From an uncultured Flavobacteriales bacterium (GTDB taxonomy: Bacteria > Bacteroidota > Bacteroidia > Flavobacteriales > BACL11), in contig CAJXFN010000061.1 in assembly GCA_913052655.1 (NCBI GenBank), forward strand, positions 1 to 8,114: a stretch of DNA of 8,114 bases, in the 5' to 3' direction. The notes below the pieces were generated by a model, which saw only the letters and a program-made list of their open reading frames with translations, searched no databases and was not told where the DNA came from. Of this stretch, positions 1 to 6,498 are shown in pieces. The position numbers and the translations under genes were made by a program. Numbering within the stretch: the stretch's first letter is position 1; each line of letters opens with the position of its first letter.

Positions 1-161
1 ATGGTCAAGAAATTCCTCATATGAGTGAAGAATATGTAAACTCAGTTTCGGATAGGTATATTGAGCTTTATGAGCATATTTTAGGAGAGAAATTTGTTAA
101 AGCAGATATATCGAATGTTTCAGAAAGAATTGAAAAAAACATTTTAGACTATCTTTCTTAA
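1..161 (+). CDS. purC: SAICAR synthase (PurC), C-terminal fragment
   Basis: This is the last 52 codons of phosphoribosylaminoimidazole-succinocarboxamide synthase, the cytoplasmic enzyme that joins aspartate to CAIR with ATP in de novo purine synthesis. Codons run in the frame beginning at base 3 and end with TAA at 159-161. The fragment reads [20 protein letters not shown], then continues [12 protein letters not shown]; this is the characteristic C-terminal helix region of PurC (the E-Y-V-xx-V-S-x-R-Y-I-E-L-Y-E pattern). The catalytic N-terminal domains lie upstream of the window, so intactness cannot be judged. The stop is followed after only 6 bases by the glycosyltransferase start, which suggests co-transcription. 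The identification rests on remembered family sequence, not a search. Confidence 0.88.
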   Translation, partial: GQEIPHMSEEYVNSVSDRYIELYEHILGEKFVKADISNVSERIEKNILDYLS

Positions 162-167
162 TCTAAA

Positions 168-1274
168 GTGAGTTTGTTTGTAGACATACTTTTTGTAATT
201 TTTGTATTTACAATTTTTACTCAATTACTATATGCTCTATTCTTTTTTATTCGATTATCTTTTTATAAAGAAAAATCTAACTCCTTTAATAAAGGAATTT
301 CTGTAATTATCTGCGCTAAAAATGAAGCAGATATGCTTTCTGTAAACCTGCCTTCATTTTTAGAGCAAGATTACCCAAAATATGAAGTAATTGTGGTAGA
401 TGATCAATCCGAAGATGGAACGAAATACATTTTAAAAGATCTAGAGAAAAAGTATTTTAATCTGAAAGTAGTAACTATTGATCCTCATGTAATTAGTAGA
501 ATAGGAAAGAAGTTCCCTCTTAGTATTGGAATAAAAACAGCAAAATATGATTATGTACTTCTTACTGACGCAGATTGTAAGGCCCATTCTAAAAATTGGA
601 TAAATAAAATGACATCCTCTTTCGAAAGCAAGGAAATTGTTCTTGGTATAAGTCCGCACAAAAAAACTAAAGGAATTTTAAATAAATTTATACGTTTTGA
701 TGAGTTTATAGTTATGTTGCAATATCTTTCTTATGCACTCGCGAAAATTCCTTATATGGGTGTAGGTAGAAATTTGGCCTACAAAAAGTCTTTGTTTTTT
801 AGTGTAAAAGGATTTGCATCTCATATTCATATTCCATCAGGAGATGATGATTTGTTTATTAAGGAAGTTGCAACAAAAGATAATGTAGCGATTCAGATAC
901 ATAAGGATGCGGATATTTTCACTCAGCCAAAAATCACTTTCTCAGATTGGTTTTACCAAAGGAAGAGACATATCTCTACGTCTAAGTATTATAAGAATAT
1001 TCATAAGGGACTATTATTTCTTTTTCCTTTTTCCCAGTTTTTATTTTGGATAAGTTCTATTATATTGTTCGTGTTTCATCCGGATTTAATTATTATTTGC
1101 TCTTTATTTACTTTTCGGATAGTTTTGTATTATTTCTTGTATTTCCCTATTATGAAAAAGTTAAGACATTTTGATCTGTTTTTTATATATCCTGTTATGG
1201 AATTTTTAAGTCTTTTTGTTCAACTATTTTTTGTATTATTGAACAAACGTTATAAAACAAATAGTTGGAAATGA
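168..1274 (+). CDS. Membrane-anchored family 2 glycosyltransferase
   Basis: A 368-residue processive-type GT-2 enzyme, expected to transfer a sugar from a nucleotide donor to an envelope glycan or lipid at the inner face of the cytoplasmic membrane. Visible layout: an N-terminal membrane helix (about 4-29), a GT-A domain starting ISVIICAKNE (44-53), VVDDQSEDGT (76-85), the metal-binding DAD (134-136), an acidic GDDD (225-228) where the catalytic-base motif is expected, and QRKRH (264-268) at the position of QxxRW. Three hydrophobic segments follow (about 283-304, 306-329, 338-358). The start is GTG at 168; the next in-frame ATG is at codon 56, inside the catalytic domain, so a downstream start is ruled out. 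It lies 6 bases after purC, and its TGA overlaps the sigma-factor ATG by 4 bases. The histidine in place of Trp in QxxRW is unusual but seen elsewhere in GT-2. Acceptor and donor are unknown. Confidence 0.85.
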   Translation: MSLFVDILFVIFVFTIFTQLLYALFFFIRLSFYKEKSNSFNKGISVIICAKNEADMLSVNLPSFLEQDYPKYEVIVVDDQSEDGTKYILKDLEKKYFNLKVVTIDPHVISRIGKKFPLSIGIKTAKYDYVLLTDADCKAHSKNWINKMTSSFESKEIVLGISPHKKTKGILNKFIRFDEFIVMLQYLSYALAKIPYMGVGRNLAYKKSLFFSVKGFASHIHIPSGDDDLFIKEVATKDNVAIQIHKDADIFTQPKITFSDWFYQRKRHISTSKYYKNIHKGLLFLFPFSQFLFWISSIILFVFHPDLIIICSLFTFRIVLYYFLYFPIMKKLRHFDLFFIYPVMEFLSLFVQLFFVLLNKRYKTNSWK

Positions 1275-1873
1275 GAAAGAAACTAACCGATAAGGGAGAA
1301 AGAGATTTAAATCTTATAAATTTAGCTTTAGATACAGGAGACCCAAAGGCCTATGCCGAACTAATGAAACTTTATAGAGATCCTTTATATTTTATGATTT
1401 ATGAAAAGATAGGGGATCAGGATATATCGAAAGATTTGACTATTGAATCTTTAGGAAAGGCTTTTAAAAAACTACATCTATACAAACCAGATTATACTTT
1501 CAGTACTTGGCTTTTTACGGTAGCCAGGAATCATTGTATAGATTACTTAAGAAAAAATAAACTACCAACTTTTTCTATTGATAAAATGTTGATAGATGAT
1601 GAAGGGAAAAAGACAACATTTGATTTAGAATCGAAAGACCCAAATCCTGAACAGTTATTTATTAAAAAACAAAGGATAAAGATACTGAGAAGGATTGTGG
1701 ATCAGCTGAAACCAAAATATAGAGATTTAGTAAAGCTCAGATACTTTAAGGAATATACATATGATGAAATTGCAGAAGAGTTAGAACTTCCTTTAGGAAC
1801 AGTAAAAGCTCAATTACATAGAAGTAGAGAACAACTCTTTAAAATAATGTCCGGTGCAAAAGATAGTATTTAA
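1271..1873 (+). CDS. RNA polymerase sigma-70 family factor, ECF-like
   Basis: A 200-residue two-domain sigma factor that would direct core RNA polymerase to a set of promoters. Region 2 covers roughly residues 20-95 and includes the typical FSTWLFTVARNHCIDYLRK (77-95, region 2.3/2.4). A 43-residue, charged linker follows. Region 4 (about 138-192) ends in the helix-turn-helix YTYDEIAEELELPLGTVKAQ (162-181) followed by LHRSREQL, which should contact the -35 element. I chose ATG 1271 because it forms an ATGA overlap with the glycosyltransferase stop; an in-frame TTG at 1265 would add only two residues. The 3' end overlaps rsmG as TAATG. No anti-sigma gene with a membrane segment and a zinc or sigma-binding domain lies beside it, so its control is not visible. 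Which ECF group it belongs to cannot be decided here. Confidence 0.9.
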   Translation: MRKKLTDKGERDLNLINLALDTGDPKAYAELMKLYRDPLYFMIYEKIGDQDISKDLTIESLGKAFKKLHLYKPDYTFSTWLFTVARNHCIDYLRKNKLPTFSIDKMLIDDEGKKTTFDLESKDPNPEQLFIKKQRIKILRRIVDQLKPKYRDLVKLRYFKEYTYDEIAEELELPLGTVKAQLHRSREQLFKIMSGAKDSI

Positions 1874-2490
1874 TGGAAGTTATTTTAAAGTATTTTCCTA
1901 ATATATCAAAAAAACAGAAAGATCAATTTTCAAAATTACAAGTTCTTTATCAGCAGTGGAATTCTAAGATAAATGTGCTCTCTAGAAAAGATATTGATAA
2001 CTTGTATTTGAAGCATGTATTACACTCTTTGGCAATTGCTAAAGTTATAGATTTTGCAGATGGAACAAAAATAATAGATGTTGGTACAGGTGGAGGTTTT
2101 CCTGGATTACCTTTAGCTATTTTGTTTCCTAATGTAGAATTTTTATTAGTAGATAGTATTGGTAAAAAGATAAAAGTAGTAAATGAAATAGCAGAAAATA
2201 TTGGACTGAGAAATCTACAAGCGGTACACAAAAGAGCTGAGCAAATAGTAGGAAAGTTTGATTTTGTAGTCAGTAGGGCCGTTACTAGAATGAAAGTATT
2301 TCAGCAGTGGGTAAGAAAAATGATTTCTACTAAACAGAAAAACATCCTTTTAAACGGAATAATCTACCTTAAAGGAGGGGATTTAACCGATGAGTTGCAA
2401 GGAATAAAAAATGTGGATATTTATGATATTTCTGAGTTTTTTGAAGAAGACTTTTTTAAAACTAAAAAGATTGTTTACATTAATTACTAG
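1873..2490 (+). CDS. rsmG: 16S rRNA (guanine-527-N7)-methyltransferase RsmG (GidB)
   Basis: RsmG transfers a methyl group from SAM to N7 of G527 in the 530 loop of 16S rRNA; loss of the enzyme gives low-level streptomycin resistance in several bacteria. The 205-residue length is normal. Diagnostic stretches are WNSKINVLSRKD (29-40), the conserved histidines 48 and 51, the SAM-binding motif I DVGTGGGFPGLPLAI (69-83), the acidic motif II VDSIGKKIKVV (93-103), SRAV (134-137) and YLKGG (165-169). The start ATG shares one base with the sigma-factor stop (TAATG), so translation is probably coupled. It is the last gene of the + strand run; the next gene, beyond a 227-bp gap, converges on it. All expected motifs are present, with no sign of damage. 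Confidence 0.95.
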   Translation: MEVILKYFPNISKKQKDQFSKLQVLYQQWNSKINVLSRKDIDNLYLKHVLHSLAIAKVIDFADGTKIIDVGTGGGFPGLPLAILFPNVEFLLVDSIGKKIKVVNEIAENIGLRNLQAVHKRAEQIVGKFDFVVSRAVTRMKVFQQWVRKMISTKQKNILLNGIIYLKGGDLTDELQGIKNVDIYDISEFFEEDFFKTKKIVYINY

Positions 2491-2638
2491 TTCCCTTGTT
2501 GTAGTTTACATATCTAAAAATAGTATGAGGATTGTGTAATATTAAATTTATTTTCCTTATTGCAATTCTGTTATCCTTTTTCCAAGTAGCGTGATTTATT
2601 ACCCATGCGGCCTTGCAGGAAGTTCTAGAATTTTTCAT
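2480..2638 (-). other. Unassigned minus-strand open frame in convergent gap (small gene or remnant)
   Basis: The frame stays open for 72 codons between stops, from the codon at 2698-2696 down to TAA at 2482-2480. From the only in-frame ATG (2638-2636) it would encode 52 residues, beginning MKNSRTSCKAAWVINHATWK and continuing KDNRIAIRKINLILH. The translation is basic, has two tryptophans and no membrane segment. I do not recognise the family. It begins just after the acyltransferase stop on the same strand and its end overlaps the rsmG 3' end by 11 bases in antisense. For such AT-rich DNA this long an open stretch is mildly unexpected, and bases 2600-2625 are richer in G+C than their surroundings. 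It could be a short gene, the decayed end of a lost gene, or chance. Confidence 0.2.
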
Positions 2639-2717
2639 AATATGTTGTGTGTAGAATCTAAATATTTTCGGATTATTCTTTAACTCAGAAAAAACTTCCT
2701 ATAAATTAAATCTACCA
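2491..2717. other. Convergent intergenic gap, no clear terminator
   Basis: This 227-bp gap lies between the ends of rsmG (+) and the acyltransferase (-), where a bidirectional terminator would be expected. I see only weak structures: an imperfect AGAATC...GATTATTCT pair around 2653-2681 and an A-run at 2688-2694 that reads as a T-run on the minus strand but is not preceded by a strong stem. An 8-bp direct repeat GTTTACAT occurs at 2473-2480 and 2504-2511 and is probably chance. Apart from the minus-strand open frame described separately, I find nothing else: no tRNA and no recognisable mobile-element end. Confidence 0.5.
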
Positions 2718-3875
2718 CTAATTTGCTGTAATAAATCTTCTGACATAATTTTTAACTTTATTAGGCCAATTTTTGTCCATGCATGGTTTTTCTATCAAAA
2801 TAAAAAATACAATAGAAATTAATAAGATACTAGATATTATAAAAATGGAATATAATCCGATATTTATTATTGGATTATCCGAAAATTGAAGAGATAAAAG
2901 AGGATTGCCAACAAAGCTAATTATTGAAAAATGTATCAAATAAATGGTATAACACATCCCACCAATATTTGTAATAGTCTTTAAAGAAAAGAATCGTATT
3001 GATTTTCGTAAAATAATATTGTAATAGGAAGAGAAAATTAATATTAATACACTAATATTCCATATAATTTTCAGAAAAAAAGAGTCAAAATATTTTTCAT
3101 TACTACTAAAAATAAGAAGTAAAGCAATAATAGTAAAGCTGTTTCTTAAAATAGATGTTTTGTTTGTTACCCCTTCAATCAGATAAAAATCTACAAGTAA
3201 AAATCCTACTAAAAAGTACTGTAAATAATCTAATATAGATAGAAATGGAAGTGTAACTAATAAACTAAATACTGAAAAAACTATTATGGTGAATATTAAT
3301 AGAAATCTCCTAGTTAGATTGTTATTAATACTGAAAAATAAAGATAATATTGGAGCTAAAATATAAAACTGAATTTCAATTTCTAGACTCCAAGCAACAG
3401 TATTGATGAGAGAAGGTTCCGCATAAATAAAATTATGCATGTAAGCAACAGATGCTAAAAAACTTTGAAATCCTTCTGTATTACTTAGGTTTTTACTTAT
3501 AAAAATGTTTCCGATTAAGAGTAAAAACATAACTATAACATAAGGAGGTTCTAACCTGCTTATTCTTCTTAAAAAATAAGATTTTAGAGATACCTTATTC
3601 GAATCTTTTAAGTAATGCTTTGCAAATGGAAGTCCTAAAATAAATCCACTCAAAACAAAAAATAACTGCACACCAAAATTTCCATTTTTCAGAAAATTTG
3701 CGATAAAATCGAAATTATAAGTATTGTTGTATACAGATCCGTCCTTGTTCTCAATAAATCCGAACAAATGAAATAAAACAACCGATACAATTGCAACAAA
3801 TCTTAATCCATCTATTTCCGGAATAAAGTTTCCCGAAGTAGTAATTCTAGATAGATTAATTTTACTTTTTTTCAC
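2718..3875 (-). CDS. Acyltransferase-3 family (OafA/YrhL-like) integral membrane protein
   Basis: A 385-residue polytopic membrane protein of the acyltransferase-3 family, which O-acylates (often O-acetylates) surface sugars, lipids or antibiotics. Visible motifs: PEIDGLRFVA (19-28); the conserved His36 after SVVLF; GVQLFFVLSGFIL (68-80); RRISRLEPPY (103-112), matching the family R-x-x-R-I-x-P signature except that Leu-Glu-Pro replaces the usual Ile/Leu-x-P spacing; WSLEIEIQFY (162-171); YTIYLIHFSI (309-318, His315); and a closing IEKP (361-364). About ten hydrophobic stretches are spread over the protein. The start is GTG at 3875-3873, overlapping the upstream methyltransferase by 14 bases; no ATG occurs in frame before codon 115, so no later start works. 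It is a single-domain form without the C-terminal SGNH domain of OafA. It is the last gene of the minus-strand run. The acceptor is not predictable. Confidence 0.88.
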   Translation of the reverse strand: MKKSKINLSRITTSGNFIPEIDGLRFVAIVSVVLFHLFGFIENKDGSVYNNTYNFDFIANFLKNGNFGVQLFFVLSGFILGLPFAKHYLKDSNKVSLKSYFLRRISRLEPPYVIVMFLLLIGNIFISKNLSNTEGFQSFLASVAYMHNFIYAEPSLINTVAWSLEIEIQFYILAPILSLFFSINNNLTRRFLLIFTIIVFSVFSLLVTLPFLSILDYLQYFLVGFLLVDFYLIEGVTNKTSILRNSFTIIALLLIFSSNEKYFDSFFLKIIWNISVLILIFSSYYNIILRKSIRFFSLKTITNIGGMCYTIYLIHFSIISFVGNPLLSLQFSDNPIINIGLYSIFIISSILLISIVFFILIEKPCMDKNWPNKVKNYVRRFITAN

Positions 3876-4629
3876 AGAAATAGATTATTTCATCTTTAGG
3901 TAAAGCGTATCTTTCCACAAGTTTAGGGTTTAGTTCGTTAATAAAATCACTTTCGGTAACCTTAAATCCTGCTTTTTCTAATCTTTTTCCATAATCTAAA
4001 CCAAAAAGCCTAACATGATCGTCTTGCCAATACAATCTTTCTCTTTCTTTAGGATCGGTTACATTTGGATCTTCTTCTGTTTTTGGGTTATTAGTATCAA
4101 TAGGAACCTGAAAAATCCCCCAACCTCCAGGTTTCATTACCCTATAAAACTCTGTCATTACTTTGTGTGAATCTTCAACATGTTCTAACACATGATTACA
4201 AATTACTACATCAAAAGAATTTTCATTAAAAGGAATGTCGTGTACATCAAACTTTATATCTGCCCAAGGAGAAATTAAATCTCCTGTGGTGTAGTCTAAG
4301 TTTTTCATTCCTTTAAATATCTTAATGAAACAATATTCAGGAGCAATGTGTAAGAACCTTAATTTGTCGGTAAAGAAATTGGTTTTCTCCTTCATAAAAA
4401 GCCACATAAGTCGGTGCCTTTCTAAACTCATACTATCAGGAGCAATAGCATTCATTCTAGGTTTAAGTCTTCCATATGGTAATAATCTTCTATAAGTTTT
4501 TCCATTTATAGGGTCCTCAAATTTATTACCCCTCATGAATAAAGAAAAAATTCTTAAAAAGAAATGGCTAACATGTTGTAGATAGTGTCTGGGTATTAAT
4601 CTGGTAGCAAGACTTATTATGGTTTTCAT
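3862..4629 (-). CDS. Class I SAM-dependent methyltransferase, LHIAPE-type
   Basis: A 255-residue protein with a Rossmann-like methyltransferase fold. The N-terminal 33 residues are basic and hydrophobic and may lie on the membrane. Then come RRLLPYG (47-53) and MSLERHRLMWLFMKEKT (67-83), which mark a specific methyltransferase branch. Motif I is LHIAPE (93-98) rather than a glycine-rich loop. It is followed by FDVHDIPFNENSFDVVICNH (127-146), VLEHV (147-151) and YRVMKPGGWGIFQVPI (162-177), the usual methyltransferase core. I chose ATG 4629; a TTG at 4653 would add eight residues but overlaps a good -7 promoter element. It ends 14 bases inside the acyltransferase gene and begins 48 bases after the ABC transporter. 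Its substrate is unknown; neighbours suggest an envelope glycan or lipid. It lacks the zinc-binding cysteines I associate with relatives. Confidence 0.85.
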   Translation of the reverse strand: MKTIISLATRLIPRHYLQHVSHFFLRIFSLFMRGNKFEDPINGKTYRRLLPYGRLKPRMNAIAPDSMSLERHRLMWLFMKEKTNFFTDKLRFLHIAPEYCFIKIFKGMKNLDYTTGDLISPWADIKFDVHDIPFNENSFDVVICNHVLEHVEDSHKVMTEFYRVMKPGGWGIFQVPIDTNNPKTEEDPNVTDPKERERLYWQDDHVRLFGLDYGKRLEKAGFKVTESDFINELNPKLVERYALPKDEIIYFCEKK

Positions 4630-4650
4630 AGAATCTTTTAAGTTTGAAAG

Positions 4651-4658
4651 CAAATATA
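4651..4658 (-). promoter_or_regulatory. Candidate -7 promoter element for the methyltransferase
   Basis: Read on the minus strand this is TATATTTG, a perfect match to the Bacteroidota -7 consensus TAnnTTTG. It lies 21 bases upstream of the methyltransferase ATG at 4629, which would leave a short leader. The expected -33 TTTG about 19 bases further upstream is poorly matched (TTAA/TAAG near 4677-4681, overlapping the end of the ABC transporter gene). If real, the methyltransferase and acyltransferase can be transcribed independently of the transporter. Confidence 0.45.
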
Positions 4659-4677
4659 AACTAATTATACTGCTATC

Positions 4678-6426
4678 TTAAGTATTTTTATTCGTTTGTT
4701 TCAAATGCATTTCAGCATAAAATCCACATAATTTTAGCAAATTCTCATGAGTTCCTTCTTCAATAATTTTTCCATCTTCTAAAACTATTATATGATTAGC
4801 GTGTTGCATAGAAGTTGTTCTGTGACTGATAATTATATTTGTATTATTTTTAATTTTTTCTTTTAAATTTTCTAAAATTAGCTTTTCTTTATTTGCATCA
4901 ATCGCAGATAAACAATCATCGAAAATATAAATAGAAGGATTTATAAAAATAGCTCTTGCAATAGATAATCTTTGTCTCTGACCACCAGAAAGTTGAACTC
5001 CTCTCTCTCCAATTAAGGTACTATATTTATCTGGGAATTGATTTATTTCTTCTATTATCTCAGCAGTTTTAGCTGCGTTAATTACTTCTGATTCTGTAAA
5101 ATCGTTTTTTCCAAAACTAATATTTTCACTTACTGTTCCTGAAAATAGAAAACCATCTTGAGGGACGTATCCTATATTTCTTCTAAGTTGAAAAAGATTT
5201 AACTCCTTAATATCTTTTTTTCCGATAGATATTTTGCCTTTATCTAAATCATATAATCTAGTAATAAGGTTGGCAATAGTTGATTTTCCGCTTCCGGTTT
5301 TTCCAAAAATACCTAATGTCTCATTTTCTTTAACTTTGAAACTAACATTCTTTAATGCTTGTATTCCTGTGTCAGGATACGTAAAACTAACATCTATAAA
5401 CTCAATATTTCCTTGTATTTTAGTATCTTTCGAAGTATAGTTTAGTACAGTTGTTTCTGTTTCTAAAAATTCATTTATTCTTTGCATTGAAGCTTCTGAT
5501 CTTTGTACTAATGAAGTTACCCATCCTACAGAAGCAACAGGCCACGTTAGCATGTTTATATATATAATAAATTCAGCAATGTTCCCTGTGCTAATAGTTC
5601 CTTGAAAACTTTCTAGTCCACCTATATATACTGTTGTAATTGTACTTATACCAATTAAAAGTATGATTAGAGGAAAAAACCAAGCTTCCACTGATACGAG
5701 TTTTAATTGTCTATTTTTATATTTTTTACATTCTTCATAAAATCGATTGAATGAGTTTTTTTCATTTCTAAAAATCTTAATGATATTGATTGCACTAAAA
5801 GTCTCTTGACTTACAGATGTAAGAGTAGATAACTGAGCTTGAGATTGTTCACTTTTTTTATTGATTGATTTGCTAACAAAATAAACAGCAATAGCTAAAA
5901 TTGGTAGGGGAATAAGTACATATAAGGTTAAACTCACATTTATAATGAACATCTTTGATATTACTAAAGTAAAAAGAAAGAACATATTTATAGCATACAT
6001 GATCGCTGGACCAAGATACATTCTAACTCTATTAACATCTTCAGTAATTCTATTCATTAAATCACCAGTATTATTTTTCTTGTAAAAAGAAATGTCAAGG
6101 TTTTGATATTTCTCGTAAATCTCATTTTTTAAGTCAAATTCAATTTTTCTACTCATTACAATTATAGTTTGTCTCATAAAATACATGAATATACCTTTCA
6201 TGATTGCAAATAATAGAATAAGACCTCCATATTTTAAAAGAGTATATTGTATAGATTTATTCAGGTTGTTTTGGGTTAAACTCACTTGAATATTATCAAA
6301 AGCATGTCTTACAAATTCAGCAGGATATAAAGCGAAAATATTAGAAATTAGAATAAAAATTGCACCTATAATTAAAAGTGTTTTGTACTTTAAAAGGTAT
6401 TTGTTAAGATGTAATAGGTTCTTCAA
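4678..6426 (-). CDS. ABC exporter half-transporter (fused permease and ATPase)
   Basis: A 582-residue type IV (MsbA/MdlA-like) ABC exporter with an N-terminal six-helix membrane domain (helices near 16-34, 64-84, 138-158, 162-184, 246-270 and 280-302) and a C-terminal ATPase. ATPase motifs: Walker A GKTGSGKS (375-382), Q-loop VPQDGFLF (421-428), signature LSGGQRQR (479-486), Walker B with D-loop IYIFDDCLSAID (499-510), and H-loop His535. The residue after the Walker B Asp is Asp504, where the catalytic Glu is normal; this is typical of one half of heterodimeric exporters such as MdlA or YheI. No partner half is in the window. The start is TTG at 6426: the frame is closed by a TAA six bases further back than an ATT codon, and the next ATG (codon 76) is inside the membrane domain. 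The substrate is unknown: lipid, glycolipid, drug or peptide are all possible. Confidence 0.88.
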   Translation of the reverse strand: MKNLLHLNKYLLKYKTLLIIGAIFILISNIFALYPAEFVRHAFDNIQVSLTQNNLNKSIQYTLLKYGGLILLFAIMKGIFMYFMRQTIIVMSRKIEFDLKNEIYEKYQNLDISFYKKNNTGDLMNRITEDVNRVRMYLGPAIMYAINMFFLFTLVISKMFIINVSLTLYVLIPLPILAIAVYFVSKSINKKSEQSQAQLSTLTSVSQETFSAINIIKIFRNEKNSFNRFYEECKKYKNRQLKLVSVEAWFFPLIILLIGISTITTVYIGGLESFQGTISTGNIAEFIIYINMLTWPVASVGWVTSLVQRSEASMQRINEFLETETTVLNYTSKDTKIQGNIEFIDVSFTYPDTGIQALKNVSFKVKENETLGIFGKTGSGKSTIANLITRLYDLDKGKISIGKKDIKELNLFQLRRNIGYVPQDGFLFSGTVSENISFGKNDFTESEVINAAKTAEIIEEINQFPDKYSTLIGERGVQLSGGQRQRLSIARAIFINPSIYIFDDCLSAIDANKEKLILENLKEKIKNNTNIIISHRTTSMQHANHIIVLEDGKIIEEGTHENLLKLCGFYAEMHLKQTNKNT

Positions 6427-6429
6427 TTC

Positions 6430-6473
6430 AATTAGTTATTACGATTTTGGTAGGACAAAAATAATAACTAATT
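6430..6473. promoter_or_regulatory. 44-nt inverted repeat / stem-loop upstream of the ABC transporter
   Basis: AATTAGTTATTA (6430-6441) is perfectly complementary to TAATAACTAATT (6462-6473), giving a 12-bp stem. Inside it TTTTG (6445-6449) pairs with CAAAA (6456-6460) around a GTAGGA loop, separated from the main stem by a small asymmetric internal loop. The near arm ends 3 bases upstream of the transporter's TTG start. Arm centres are 32 bp apart, close to three helical turns, so it could be a DNA operator as well as an RNA hairpin. It is not a convincing terminator, since no gene ends here. Confidence 0.55.
6456..6463 (-). promoter_or_regulatory. Candidate -7 promoter element for the ABC transporter
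   Basis: The minus strand reads TATTTTTG here, matching the Bacteroidota TAnnTTTG element, 30 bases upstream of the TTG start. A TTTG lies upstream at 6480-6477, but the 13-base spacing is shorter than the usual 19 or so, so the -33 match is poor. The element overlaps the inner and outer stems of the inverted repeat at 6430-6473, so a protein bound to the repeat would block this promoter. Confidence 0.3.
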
Positions 6474-6498
6474 TTGCAAACCGATAAAAAAACGTGAC

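Noticed and set aside
1..24. ATG at base 1 as a gene start
   Set aside because: The frame closes after seven codons at TGA (22-24); the PurC tail is read in the frame starting at base 3.
441..659. Minus-strand open frame of 72 codons
   Set aside because: It lies entirely within the glycosyltransferase catalytic domain, whose motifs are intact; it is an antisense shadow.
1265..1270. TTG 1265 as the sigma-factor start
   Set aside because: ATG 1271 gives the standard ATGA overlap with the preceding stop and the TTG adds only two residues.
1950..2231. Minus-strand open frame of 93 codons
   Set aside because: It is antisense to the RsmG SAM-binding region and resembles no protein that I know; shadow of a well-supported gene.
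3601..4643. 13-bp direct repeat GAATCTTTTAAGT at 3601-3613 and 4631-4643
   Set aside because: One copy is within acyltransferase coding sequence and the other is at the methyltransferase leader; both read as Leu-Lys-Asp-Ser in the same frame by chance, with no further similarity around them.
5234..5440. Plus-strand open frame of 68 codons
   Set aside because: It is antisense to the ABC ATPase Walker A region; shadow.
6430..6477. Stem-loop followed by TTTT as a rho-independent terminator on the + strand
   Set aside because: No + strand gene ends upstream of it (the adjacent gene is on the minus strand), the stem is almost pure A/T and the T-run is only four bases.
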